Origin: Candidatus Gastranaerophilales bacterium
GTDB lineage: Bacteria; Cyanobacteriota; Vampirovibrionia; Gastranaerophilales; Gastranaerophilaceae
Length of the DNA stretch: 51,665 bases
Assembly (NCBI GenBank): GCA_944323925.1
Contig: CALUUI010000014.1
Span: 1-51,665, forward strand
Reading direction: 5' to 3'
Shown here: positions 6,869 to 15,081 of the stretch, piece by piece
How the letters are laid out: each line of letters opens with the position of its first letter
Position numbering within the stretch: the stretch's first letter is position 1
Program-made: the position numbers and the translations under genes
Notes under the pieces: generated by a model
What the model saw: only the letters and a program-made list of their open reading frames with translations
Database searches by the model: none
Told to the model about the DNA's origin: nothing

Positions 6869-8395
6869 CTAGGCCGTATAGTCAGTAATTTTGCCTTGCT
6901 GAATCATTCTTTCTCTAATTTGTTTTTTTCTGCAGAATTCTTTATCTCCAGGAGAAAGTAGTCTTTTAACTACCATAATTGTTGGAGTAATAATACCAAG
7001 AACTAAGATCCCTGTACCAATGTTGTTGATAATAGCACCACGTTTAAGGTGCTTTAATTTTGCAAAAAATGCATCAGAGGTTTCTGTGTTTGGTTTAGTT
7101 TTATATTCTTCAAGGAGTGTTTTTAAGTTTTGATAATGAGATTTAAGAGTTTCCATATCGATATATTTTCTTGTATCGATTTTTCCGGTATCTTCGTAAA
7201 AAGAAAATTTAAGAATATCTTTTATCCCGATATTTTTCTTGATTTTTTTGTATGGCTGAATTATATCTGAGTCCATAGCTGTTTTAACAACTAAATTGTT
7301 TTTGTTGTTATGAATGAATTCATACAGTTTAACTTCTTCATCCATTAACAAAGACTTTTTAATATTTTTGTCTTTGCAAGCATCAATATCAGGATTAAGG
7401 ATTTTGGCAAACTCTTCCAAGTCTTTTTCTATAGAATTATTTTCAAATGCTTGTTTAAACTTAGGATTTTCAATTACTCTTGCATCAAATTTGATAGTTT
7501 TGTTATAAACTTTTTTAGCTCTGTTTTCTAAAATTTCTTCAAGTTTGTTACCTGCATAGTACATAAAGAAAAGTAGCATACCTTCCTTAAAAGCGTATCC
7601 CCATCTTTCTTGAGCACCTCTTGAGTCGGCAATTCTTTCTGTTGTAATACCTAAATCAAGACACCACATGTTTTTAACTGGATCGTTAGCAAAATCCTGA
7701 AACGCTCTAATCCACCCTGCTCCGGTAAAAGATGGACTTACGTTTTTGTTTTTATTTGTTAAATTAATTTGCTCAGATTTATTTTCTTCTGCATCTTTCT
7801 CTGCTTCTTCTGCTGCAATAATGTCTTCGGTTATTTCATTTATTTCTTCTTCAGTTATTTCAGAATTAGAATTTTGTGTTGTTTTTTGCTGACTTTGTTG
7901 ATATTCTTCAAGAATATTTTTAACAATATTTTTATCGGTATATTTTTGTTTTAATTTAGTTAGACTTATATAACTAGCTAAAGCTAATCCTACTGCAAGT
8001 ATAAATTTAGCTGTTGCAAGTTTTCTGTATTTTGATTCTTTTGAATATATTTTATCCAATTTATTTTTTAAATCATCGGGTGCATATTTTTTAATTAGTT
8101 CTTGGAGTTTAGGATTCCTAAAATTTCTTGCATCAAAATTATAATCTAAACCTTGAGGGATGAAACAAAGAGTGTTAATAACTCCTTTAAAAAAAGGAAT
8201 ACCTAAAAGCCATAATGCTTCTGTTCCGAATTCATCAATAAGTCTGTCAGCGCCTTCTTCTTTCCCTGTAATATAAGAGCCTGCTGTCATTGCAGAAGCG
8301 TTTGAAAAATCTTTTAATCCAAGCGGAACTATAGAGGATGGATTTCCTAATGTTGAAAATATTTTTGCTTGTATAACCGGTGGTATTATTGCCAT
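6869..8395 (-). CDS. Internally duplicated membrane-associated protein of unknown function
   Basis: I do not recognise this 508-residue protein. It has two diverged copies of a module of about 70 residues. Copy one covers roughly residues 28-100 and ends in FDARNFRNPKLQ (87-98); copy two covers about 230-316 and ends in FDARVIENPKFKQ (303-315). The offset is 216 residues. An acidic, Gln/Glu-rich linker at 163-215 separates them. Likely membrane segments are at about 130-146 and 455-478, with weaker hydrophobic stretches in each module. There is no signal peptide. The upstream intergenic region holds a terminator hairpin that may attenuate it. It probably belongs to a lineage-specific family; no function is offered. 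Confidence 0.6.
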   Translation of the reverse strand: MAIIPPVIQAKIFSTLGNPSSIVPLGLKDFSNASAMTAGSYITGKEEGADRLIDEFGTEALWLLGIPFFKGVINTLCFIPQGLDYNFDARNFRNPKLQELIKKYAPDDLKNKLDKIYSKESKYRKLATAKFILAVGLALASYISLTKLKQKYTDKNIVKNILEEYQQSQQKTTQNSNSEITEEEINEITEDIIAAEEAEKDAEENKSEQINLTNKNKNVSPSFTGAGWIRAFQDFANDPVKNMWCLDLGITTERIADSRGAQERWGYAFKEGMLLFFMYYAGNKLEEILENRAKKVYNKTIKFDARVIENPKFKQAFENNSIEKDLEEFAKILNPDIDACKDKNIKKSLLMDEEVKLYEFIHNNKNNLVVKTAMDSDIIQPYKKIKKNIGIKDILKFSFYEDTGKIDTRKYIDMETLKSHYQNLKTLLEEYKTKPNTETSDAFFAKLKHLKRGAIINNIGTGILVLGIITPTIMVVKRLLSPGDKEFCRKKQIRERMIQQGKITDYTA

Positions 8396-8524
8396 TTGAA
8401 ACCTAAATTCTAAACCTTTCTTTGTCTTTACCTGTCTTTTAAAATTTAGCTATCTATCCTTTTTAAAACTCTTGAATAGAATATTTGACTAAATTATTTA
8501 AAATGTTTACATTTTTTTACATAA

Positions 8525-8556
8525 AAAAATAAGACCTGATACGAGGTCTTATTTTT
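8525..8556 (-). terminator. Strong intrinsic terminator in a divergent intergenic region
   Basis: A perfect 13-bp stem (8525-8537 with 8544-8556) closes a 6-nt loop. Read on the minus strand it ends in a run of seven T. No annotated gene ends here, so it belongs either to a short RNA starting near 8643 or to an attenuator before the gene at 8395. Confidence 0.8.
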
Positions 8557-8645
8557 ACAGCTATATGTATGCAAACTAACATATACTTGTATTAAACAAG
8601 CCTCGAAAATGTTATTTTGCGTCTTCGTAAAATCTTAACCATAGT
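8525..8645 (-). ncRNA. Candidate small RNA or attenuated leader, about 120 nt
   Basis: This 329-bp stretch between divergent genes (8396-8724) holds a minus-strand promoter: perfect TTGACA at 8673-8678, then AATAAT at 8650-8655 with 17-bp spacing (TATAAT at 8653-8658 is an alternative). Transcription should start near 8643 and end at the hairpin at 8525-8556. The start region is a dyad, AATCTTAAC-CATA-GTTAAGATT (8631-8652). A 16-codon ORF, MVKILRRRKITFSRLV, runs from 8642 to 8592, with its ATG at the predicted first base of the RNA. The unit could be a free small RNA, a basic micro-peptide gene, or a leader controlling the 508-residue protein downstream. Nothing else was seen in 8396-8524. 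Confidence 0.5.
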
Positions 8646-8724
8646 TAAGATTATTATATAGGATAAAATTTTTGTCAAGTTTTGAAAAACTTTTGAGCTA
8701 TAATGTTTTTTAAGGAGATTAGAG

Positions 8725-8970
8725 GTGCGATTAGATAAATTTTTAAAAGTATCACGGTTAATAAAGCGCAGAACAGTTGCGAATACTGTGTCAGAGAGTG
8801 GTAGAGTATTTGTTAACGGGAACCCTGCAAAGCCTGCAAAGCAGTTAAAAGAGGGTGATATATTGGAGATAGAATACGCATCGGGGACTTTAAAAGTTAA
8901 AGTTGTAAGAATTCCTATGGGTAATGTAAGTGTACAGGAAGCTGAAACTTTATATGAAAAAGTTTTGTAA
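8725..8970 (+). CDS. rqcP: RqcP-type S4-domain ribosome quality control protein
   Basis: The 81-residue protein is a lone S4 RNA-binding domain: MRLDKFLKVSRLIKRRTVAN, then GRVFVNG and KEGDILEIEY. This opening is the hallmark of RqcP (YabO) of Bacillus, related to Hsp15. RqcP stabilises peptidyl-tRNA on stalled 50S subunits so that RqcH can add alanine tails. The start is GTG at 8725, with AAGGAG 7 nt upstream. A TATAAT box lies at 8699-8704, though I see no good -35 at standard spacing. The gene is followed after 17 nt by the YqaA-like gene. No rqcH is in the window. Confidence 0.9.
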   Translation: MRLDKFLKVSRLIKRRTVANTVSESGRVFVNGNPAKPAKQLKEGDILEIEYASGTLKVKVVRIPMGNVSVQEAETLYEKVL

Positions 8971-8987
8971 TTGGAGAGATATAAACA

Positions 8988-9593
8988 ATGCATGATTTGT
9001 TGATAAGTATGAACGAGTTTTTTAAATCAATGGGGATATGGGGATTGGCACTAAATTCCTGTATAGAGAGTTTTTTTCTGGTTCCGCCGCCGGATTTTTT
9101 ACTGATAGTGATGGATTTAGCAAAGCCTGACAAGGCATTATTTTATGCTTTAGTTTGTACACTTGCATCTGCTGTTGGCGGGTGTATTGGTTATGGCATT
9201 GGTTTTTGGGGCGGCAGACCGGCTTTTAATTTTATATTCAGAAAAAACAAGGATAAATTTGAAGCGGTTGAAAAATTATATAATCAATATGGTGCAATTG
9301 CTGTATTTTTCTCTGCTTTTACGCCTATCCCATATAAGATTTTTACTATTGCAAGCGGAATTTTAAATATGAATTTTTGGCAATTCTTTTTAGCAAGTTT
9401 CATTGGCAGAGGTGCAAGATTCTTTTTAGTTAGTATTGTTCTTATGTTATTTGGGGCATGGGTTAAGCAGTATTTGGAACTTATCATTGTTGCTGTTTCT
9501 ATTGTTATTGTTATCTTTTTTGTTATTTTATATAAAAAAAGGCATTCACTAGTTAAGGTTTCTGATGTAGAAATTAATGATAATAATTCTTAA
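8988..9593 (+). CDS. YqaA/DedA-family membrane protein
   Basis: This is a 201-residue integral membrane protein with the VTT (SNARE-associated) fold. It has re-entrant-like hydrophobic stretches, GGCIGYGIGFWGGRP near residues 63-78, the FFSAFTPIPYKIFTIASGI segment with prolines at about 104-122, and a conserved Arg pair in FIGRGARFF. The N-terminal PPPD motif replaces the usual E-x-x-P of DedA, as in the YqaA subgroup. DedA relatives move lipid carriers such as undecaprenyl phosphate or phosphatidylethanolamine across the membrane; which substrate applies here is unknown. GGAGAG sits 11 nt before the ATG. It probably shares a transcript with rqcP. Confidence 0.85.
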   Translation: MHDLLISMNEFFKSMGIWGLALNSCIESFFLVPPPDFLLIVMDLAKPDKALFYALVCTLASAVGGCIGYGIGFWGGRPAFNFIFRKNKDKFEAVEKLYNQYGAIAVFFSAFTPIPYKIFTIASGILNMNFWQFFLASFIGRGARFFLVSIVLMLFGAWVKQYLELIIVAVSIVIVIFFVILYKKRHSLVKVSDVEINDNNS

Positions 9594-9635
9594 AATTTTA
9601 CAGAAATTAAAAGTCTACTGTGCTAAATTATAACT

Positions 9636-12600
9636 ATGGATGAAAGACAATATGTACCATTACATTTACACACGGAGTATTCGCTTTTAGACGGTGCGAT
9701 AAAAGTTAAGGATTTGTGTAAATTTGCAAAAGAACACAATATGCCTGCTGTTGCAATAACAGATCACGGGGTTATGTATGGTGCGATTGATTTATATTTA
9801 AACTGTAAAGAAGCAGGGATAAAACCGATAATAGGTTGTGAATTTTATCTTCACGATGGGGATATAACAGAAAAAAATCCTAATGATAATCCTTTGTATC
9901 ACTTAGTGCTTTTAGCTAAGGATAAAGAAGGGTATATGAACCTTGTTAAGCTGGTTTCAACGGCTCATTGTAAAGGGTTTTATTATAAGCCGAGAATTAA
10001 TATGGATTTGCTAAAGCAGTACTCAAAGGGCTTAATTTGTTTGTCAGCCTGCCTTGGCGGTGAGGTTCTTAAAAACCTTATGCGTGATGATTATGAAGGC
10101 GCAAAAGCTGCTGCTTTAAGGTATAAAGAAATTTTTGGTGATGATTATTATATAGAATTGCAAGACCATGGATTACCTGAGCAGAAAAAAACAAACCCGA
10201 CTTTATTAAAACTTGCTCAAGAACTTGATATTAAGACTGTTATAACAAATGACTCTCACTATCTTAATAAGGCAGATGCTGATTTTCATGATACATTGTT
10301 GTGCTTACAAACAAATGCTTTAAAATCTGATGAGAATAGAATGCACTTCCCAAACAACGAGTTTTATGTAAAAACGGCGGAAGAGCTTAGGGATTCATTC
10401 AAGTGGATGGATACAGAAACTTTTGATAAGTGTATTCAAAATACGGTTGATATAGCAGAAAAGTGTCATCTTATTATTGAATTTGGTAAAAGCCCTTTGC
10501 CACATTATGAAGTTCCTGCGGGTTATACTATTGAAACATATTTAAACCATCTTGTTATAAAGGGATGTAAGGCAAGGTATGGAGAAGAAGTACCACAAAA
10601 TATTTTAGACAGGGTCAAGTACGAGCTTGGCATCATTGAGCAGATGGGGTTTTCAGCGTACTTCCTTATTACTTGGGATTTTATAAACTTTGCTAAAACT
10701 CATGATATACCGGTAGGTCCGGGTAGGGGTTCGGCGGCTGGTAGTGTTGTTGCTTATGCTTTAGGTATTACAGATTTGGACCCTATTGCGCATAACCTGT
10801 TGTTTGAAAGATTTTTGAATCCTGAAAGATACAGTATGCCTGATGTCGATATAGATTTTTGTATCGAGCGTCGTGGTGAAGTAATAGATTATGTTACCCA
10901 AAAATATGGTGCTGATAAGGTTTGCCAGATTATAACCTTTGGTACATTTGCGGCTCGTGCTGCTATGAAGGGTGTTGCAAGAGTCTTTGGTATTGAATAT
11001 GCACTTTCTAATAAATGGGCATCACTTATTCCGTCGGCTCCGGGGGCAAAAATTGATGATGCACTCCAGCCTGGCATGGAGTTAAAAGAACTTTATGATT
11101 CTGATGAACAGGTTAAAAAGCTCGTTGATATGGCAAAAGCCATTGAAGGGATAAAAAACAATATTGGTATGCATGCTGCGGGTGTTATTATTTCTCACAT
11201 GCCGCTTGATGAAATAGTTCCTGTTCAGCCCTCAAAAGAAGGAATCATTATTACTGAATACCCGATGGCAAATCTTGAAAAACTTGGTTTGTTAAAGATG
11301 GACTTTTTGGGGTTAAGAAACCTTACTATGATTTCTAAAACTGTTAAGTTAATAAAACGCTGCCAAGGTATTGATTTGGAAATTAACCGAATCCCGCTGG
11401 ATGATAAACCAACGTACGATATGCTAATAAAAGGTGAAACGGACGGAGTATTCCAATTAGAATCCTCTGGTATGAAAAAGCTGGTAAGAGATTTAAAACC
11501 TGACGTTTTTGAAGATTTAGGTGCATTAGTTGCTCTGTTCCGCCCCGGTCCTCTGGGTTCAGGTATGGTAGCCGATTTCGTTGAACGTAAGCACGGGCGA
11601 CAAAAAATTACTTATGCACATCCGCTTCTTGAACCCGTTCTGAAAGATACTTACGGTACGATTGTTTATCAAGAGCAGATTATGCAAATTTTCCAAGTGT
11701 TAGCTGATTATACTCTTGGTCAAGCGGATATGGTTCGCCGTATGATGGGTAAGAAAAAACTCGAAGAAATGGCAGCGCAAAAAGAAAAATTCGTTGCTAA
11801 TTCTGCCCGCCACGGGATGAGTGCTAAAGACGCAAATGCTTTGTTTGAACAGATTGAAAAATTCGCTACTTACTGTTTTAACAGGTCTCACTCTGCTGCT
11901 TATGCCTTTGTTGCATATCAGACAGCTTATTTGAAATGTCACTATCCTGTAGAATATCTGGCATCTTTGCTTTCATCTGTTGCAGGAGATCAAGATAAGA
12001 CTCAGGCTTATATTGAAGAAGCACAAAGATATGGTATTAGAGTTTTACCGCCTGATATCAATAAATCTTTCCTTGAATATACTCCTGACGGGCATGATAT
12101 CAGATTTGGGCTTGCCGCTATTAAACAGGTTGGTGAAGGTGTTGTAGAAGAAATTATTAAAGAACGTGAAAAGAATGGTGAGTATAAGAATATTTTTGAT
12201 TTCTGTAAACGCTTAGATACCAAACTGGTTAATAAAAGGTTACTTGAAGGGTTAATCAAGGCAGGAGCGTTTGCTAATATTGAAAAAAGTCGTAAGCAAC
12301 TTCTTGATAATATGGAATACATCTTATCTTCAACGGCTAAAGAAGCTAAAGAAAAGGCAATGGGACAAGTTAGTCTTTTTGCGGCTTTAGGTGATGATGA
12401 CAGCTTTTCTCAAACAGTTTATCAGCTGGGTGGCTCTGATGAAGAGTTTGATGATAAGCAAATTCAAATGTTTGAAAAAGAATTCCTTGGATTTTATGTC
12501 ACATCTCACCCGCTGTTTAGTATTAGAGATAAGTTGCCGTTTTTGATGACTCATAAAATTTCTGAATTGAAAGATATGAAGGCTGATGAGTCTGTTACAA

Positions 12601-13082
12601 TCTGCGGGTTGATTACAACAGCAAGACAAATTCCGACCAAGAAAGATCCGACAAAGTTCTTAAGATTTATGACTTTAGAAGATTTAACAGGAAAAGTTGA
12701 AGTCGTGTGCTTTAATAATAAATTGGCGGAATATGGTGAAATGCTTCAAACAGAGCAAAAAGTTATTATATCTGGTAAAGTTCAACATAGAGAAGAAGAC
12801 CAGACAAGTGTTATTATTGATAGCGTAAAAACTGTTGAAAACTCAAATTTGGTTACTTTAAATCTTTTAGATGAGTTTAAATACGAGGAAATGTGTGCCT
12901 TGAAAAATATTTTAGCAGAATTCCATGGCTCTGACCCTGTTGTAATTTCACCTTATGATGAGGAGTGTAAAATCTTAACTGCATCTATGTTCTGGGTTAA
13001 CTCTTCAAATGATTTGGTTAATAAAATTAATGGATTCTTTAAAGATAAAGTCGCTGTAACTGTTAAATCCATGGATAATTAG
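9636..13082 (+). CDS. dnaE: DNA polymerase III alpha subunit
   Basis: This 1148-residue replicative polymerase is full length. It has a PHP domain (LHLHTEYSLLDG at residues 10-21, ITDHG), the palm with GPGRGSAAGS and the catalytic PDVDIDF at about 400-406, fingers and thumb, a helix-hairpin-helix region, and an OB fold near residues 985-1075 (SVTICGLITTARQ). It is the DnaE1 type of Gram-negative and cyanobacterial lineages. In most photosynthetic cyanobacteria this gene is split by an intein before CFN; here ATYCFNRSHSAAYAF reads through without interruption (junction at 11873/11874). The ATG has no Shine-Dalgarno. A terminator follows at 13098. Confidence 0.98.
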   Translation: MDERQYVPLHLHTEYSLLDGAIKVKDLCKFAKEHNMPAVAITDHGVMYGAIDLYLNCKEAGIKPIIGCEFYLHDGDITEKNPNDNPLYHLVLLAKDKEGYMNLVKLVSTAHCKGFYYKPRINMDLLKQYSKGLICLSACLGGEVLKNLMRDDYEGAKAAALRYKEIFGDDYYIELQDHGLPEQKKTNPTLLKLAQELDIKTVITNDSHYLNKADADFHDTLLCLQTNALKSDENRMHFPNNEFYVKTAEELRDSFKWMDTETFDKCIQNTVDIAEKCHLIIEFGKSPLPHYEVPAGYTIETYLNHLVIKGCKARYGEEVPQNILDRVKYELGIIEQMGFSAYFLITWDFINFAKTHDIPVGPGRGSAAGSVVAYALGITDLDPIAHNLLFERFLNPERYSMPDVDIDFCIERRGEVIDYVTQKYGADKVCQIITFGTFAARAAMKGVARVFGIEYALSNKWASLIPSAPGAKIDDALQPGMELKELYDSDEQVKKLVDMAKAIEGIKNNIGMHAAGVIISHMPLDEIVPVQPSKEGIIITEYPMANLEKLGLLKMDFLGLRNLTMISKTVKLIKRCQGIDLEINRIPLDDKPTYDMLIKGETDGVFQLESSGMKKLVRDLKPDVFEDLGALVALFRPGPLGSGMVADFVERKHGRQKITYAHPLLEPVLKDTYGTIVYQEQIMQIFQVLADYTLGQADMVRRMMGKKKLEEMAAQKEKFVANSARHGMSAKDANALFEQIEKFATYCFNRSHSAAYAFVAYQTAYLKCHYPVEYLASLLSSVAGDQDKTQAYIEEAQRYGIRVLPPDINKSFLEYTPDGHDIRFGLAAIKQVGEGVVEEIIKEREKNGEYKNIFDFCKRLDTKLVNKRLLEGLIKAGAFANIEKSRKQLLDNMEYILSSTAKEAKEKAMGQVSLFAALGDDDSFSQTVYQLGGSDEEFDDKQIQMFEKEFLGFYVTSHPLFSIRDKLPFLMTHKISELKDMKADESVTICGLITTARQIPTKKDPTKFLRFMTLEDLTGKVEVVCFNNKLAEYGEMLQTEQKVIISGKVQHREEDQTSVIIDSVKTVENSNLVTLNLLDEFKYEEMCALKNILAEFHGSDPVVISPYDEECKILTASMFWVNSSNDLVNKINGFFKDKVAVTVKSMDN

Positions 13083-13097
13083 AAAATTTATAAACAC

Positions 13098-13126
13098 AAA
13101 TAGAGGCTGAATTTCAGCCTCTATTT
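13098..13126. terminator. Bidirectional terminator between dnaE and rpmH
   Basis: A 12-bp stem, AAATAGAGGCTG (13098-13109), pairs with CAGCCTCTATTT (13115-13126) over a 5-nt loop. It suits the convergent dnaE and rpmH genes, serving both strands. Confidence 0.85.
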
Positions 13127-13155
13127 AAAATCTTTATATCTTAATTAGTAATTAA

Positions 13156-13308
13156 TTAAGCACGTTCTTTAGCAGTGATAGCAATTTTATGTCTGCCTTT
13201 AGCTCTGCGTCTGTTTAAAACTTCTTGACCGCCAGGAGTTGCCATTCTTGCTCTGAAACCGCTAACGTGTTGTCTTTTTACCTTTGTTCCTTCTAGTGTA
13301 CGTCTCAT
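13156..13308 (-). CDS. rpmH: 50S ribosomal protein L34
   Basis: A 50-residue basic protein begins [20 protein letters not shown], continues [20 protein letters not shown] and ends ITAKERA. This is the complete L34 pattern, from the N-terminal R-T-x-(x)-G-T to the R-R-x-K-G-R-x-x-(I/L) near the end. L34 is a late 50S subunit protein at the base of domain III of 23S rRNA. Its ATG is 13306-13308, with AAGGAAA about 8 nt upstream. It has its own promoter. Unusually, no rnpA, yidC or dnaA lies next to it; the downstream neighbour is the convergent dnaE. Confidence 0.95.
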   Translation of the reverse strand: MRRTLEGTKVKRQHVSGFRARMATPGGQEVLNRRRAKGRHKIAITAKERA

Positions 13309-13350
13309 TTTTCTATTTCCTTTTCAGCTAATTTTTCTAATAATACTAGT

Positions 13351-13379
13351 ATCATAATTAAAACAATTAATATAGTCAA
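13351..13379 (-). promoter_or_regulatory. rpmH promoter
   Basis: On the minus strand TTGACT (-35, 13374-13379) is followed after 17 bp by TATGAT (-10, 13351-13356). The start site would be near 13344, giving a 5' leader of about 36 nt before rpmH. Confidence 0.75.
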
Positions 13380-13433
13380 CTCTATAGAGGGTATTGATGT
13401 TAAGTAATATTAATAAAGTTAACTCAAAGAAAG

Positions 13434-14225
13434 TTATCCTTCCGATTGGAAAGCCCACGCAGAATGGTTATGGATACTTTCGTACGCTTCACAATCGACT
13501 TCAAAGCTGTCTATTACATCATTATTTCTTAGCTTTAAAACAACATCTCTTAAAAGGTCTTCTACAAATTTTGGATTATCATAGGCTTTTTCAGTAACAA
13601 ATTTTTCATCCTCGCGTTTTAATAGAGGGTAAAGTTCACATGAAGCACAACTTTCAATTGTTTTAACAAGGTCTTCTATCCAGATGTGTTCGTTTTCGTC
13701 ATAAGTTATTTTTACTTTTACGATTGCTCTTTGATTGTGAGCGCCGTATTCGGAAATCTCTTTTGAACAAGGGCAAAGAGTTGTTACGGGAACTTTTACG
13801 GAAAGATAAAATGTATAATTTTCATCTTCTTCCCCATAATTTTCTAAAACTCCTTCAAACGCACAGTCATAGCACATAGGAGCGGTAATGTTTGTAACCG
13901 GTGAACTTTTATCAATAAAGTATTTGAATTTGAATTTTAGGTATCCGCTTTTTGCATTAAGCCTTTCAACCATAGATTGTACGCAACCTTGGATATCAAC
14001 CCCGATTAATTTTTTGTTTCTCCAGTCATTTAGAGTTTCAACAAATCTGGACATGTGTGTTCCCTTGTAGTGAGCAGGAAGTGAAACTCCTGCTGTTACT
14101 TTTGCGGAAACAACAATATCTTCTTTATTTTTTCTCTGTATTATTAGCGGAAAATCCAAGTTCTTAATTCCAACTTTTTGGATATTTATTCCACGACTAT
14201 CTTCAAGGTTTTGTACGTCTTTCAT
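13434..14225 (-). CDS. folE2: GTP cyclohydrolase I, type IB
   Basis: This 263-residue enzyme converts GTP to dihydroneopterin triphosphate, the first step of folate and queuosine precursor synthesis. FolE2 signatures are plain: DVQNLEDSRGINIQKVG at the start, GTHMSRF, the metal-site cysteine in PCSKEISEYGAHNQRA (about residues 154-169), CASCELYPLLKREDEK, and YESIHNHSAWA at the end. FolE2 uses Mn, Fe or Zn loosely and is common where zinc is scarce. It begins 2 nt after the upstream WYDNDP gene, so the two are co-transcribed. It could supply the QueD-like protein at 3089, but they are 10 kb apart. Confidence 0.95.
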   Translation of the reverse strand: MKDVQNLEDSRGINIQKVGIKNLDFPLIIQRKNKEDIVVSAKVTAGVSLPAHYKGTHMSRFVETLNDWRNKKLIGVDIQGCVQSMVERLNAKSGYLKFKFKYFIDKSSPVTNITAPMCYDCAFEGVLENYGEEDENYTFYLSVKVPVTTLCPCSKEISEYGAHNQRAIVKVKITYDENEHIWIEDLVKTIESCASCELYPLLKREDEKFVTEKAYDNPKFVEDLLRDVVLKLRNNDVIDSFEVDCEAYESIHNHSAWAFQSEG

Positions 14226-14227
14226 AT

Positions 14228-14536
14228 CTATACTTCTTCAAAACTGTTTTGCTCAAGCGCGATTAATAGTTTTAATGCAGCTATTCGTTGTGTCTTTGCT
14301 GGCGCATTCCTTAATAATTCAATACCTTTCATCATTACAGGGTCATTGTCATACCATCTGTTTCCTTTTCCTTGGTAGGTATTCATTATTTCATAAACTC
14401 TTTCAATTACGTCAGCTGCTACTTCTTCTTGTAGTTTTAGCATAAAATTTGCTGCTTCTGTTTTGGTTTCATCAGGTGAAAGTTTTAAAAGCTCAAGTGC
14501 CTCTTTTAATATCGGGTCATTATCGTACCATCTCAT
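14228..14536 (-). CDS. Small protein with duplicated WYDNDP repeat, unknown function
   Basis: This 102-residue protein consists of two helical repeats of about 58 residues. Each begins RWYDNDP (residues 2-8 and 60-66) and continues with (I/V)-x-x-(K/G)-x-(I/L)-E-L-L and an amphipathic helix. I start it at the ATG at 14534-14536, 5 nt after AGAAGGAT; a TTG further upstream would add seven residues but lies over the Shine-Dalgarno. Its stop is 2 nt before folE2, so it is probably linked in expression. It has no enzyme motifs and no membrane segment, and may be an adaptor. I do not recognise a named function. Confidence 0.7.
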   Translation of the reverse strand: MRWYDNDPILKEALELLKLSPDETKTEAANFMLKLQEEVAADVIERVYEIMNTYQGKGNRWYDNDPVMMKGIELLRNAPAKTQRIAALKLLIALEQNSFEEV

Positions 14537-14622
14537 AATGTATCCTTCTCTTTTCAACTATATTGTAATATTGTATAATAATTTTACAATAAAAACAAAA
14601 TAATAACTTGGAAGGATATAAT

Positions 14623-15081
14623 ATGAAATTACTATTGGTAAACGGTCCAAATCTTAATTTTTTAGGTATAAGAGAACCGCAAAAGTATGGGAATTTGACT
14701 TTGGCGGATATTGAATCAAGTTTAGTAAAGCTGGCAAAAGCACAAGGTGCGGAGTTGGATTGTTTCCAAAGTAATCACGAGGGTGAAATTATTGATAAAA
14801 TCCAATCAGCTTATGGTTTATATGACGGAATAATAATCAATGCAGGCGGATTAACACATACCAGTGTATCTTTAAGAGATGCTATTGCTGCTGTTAGTAT
14901 TCCGACCGTTGAAGTTCATATGACGAATATTCATTCAAGAGAAGAATTCAGGCACGTTTCTATGATTTCAGGCGTTGCAATAGCCCAAGTTGTCGGCTTT
15001 GGAGCAAAAAGTTATGAGTATGCCCTTGACGGATTAATTTGGCATCTAAAGCAAATAAAAGATATAGATTTAGAGGTTTAG
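14623..15081 (+). CDS. aroQ: 3-dehydroquinate dehydratase, type II
   Basis: This 152-residue enzyme converts 3-dehydroquinate to 3-dehydroshikimate in the shikimate pathway. It shows the type II pattern: LLLVNGPNLNFLGIREPQKYG with the catalytic Arg and Tyr near residues 18 and 23, QSNHEGEIID, IIINAGGLTHTSVSLRDA, and VEVHMTNIHSREEFRH with the catalytic His. I choose the ATG at 14623 because GGAAGGAT lies 6 nt upstream; an upstream in-frame TTG overlaps that site. The 3' end overlaps the convergent cysE stop by 4 nt. No other aro gene is nearby. Confidence 0.95.
   Translation: MKLLLVNGPNLNFLGIREPQKYGNLTLADIESSLVKLAKAQGAELDCFQSNHEGEIIDKIQSAYGLYDGIIINAGGLTHTSVSLRDAIAAVSIPTVEVHMTNIHSREEFRHVSMISGVAIAQVVGFGAKSYEYALDGLIWHLKQIKDIDLEV

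Noticed and set aside
8592-8993. 133-residue minus-strand ORF opposite rqcP
   Set aside because: It runs antisense through rqcP, whose S4 family match is certain. Only its last 16 codons (8592-8642) lie outside and are reported as part of the candidate small transcript.
12008-12322. 104-residue ORF opposite dnaE
   Set aside because: It is an antisense shadow in a highly conserved gene and has no Shine-Dalgarno or family match.
14557-14608. Upstream TTG starts for the WYDNDP gene and aroQ
   Set aside because: Both overlap the Shine-Dalgarno of a better ATG start.
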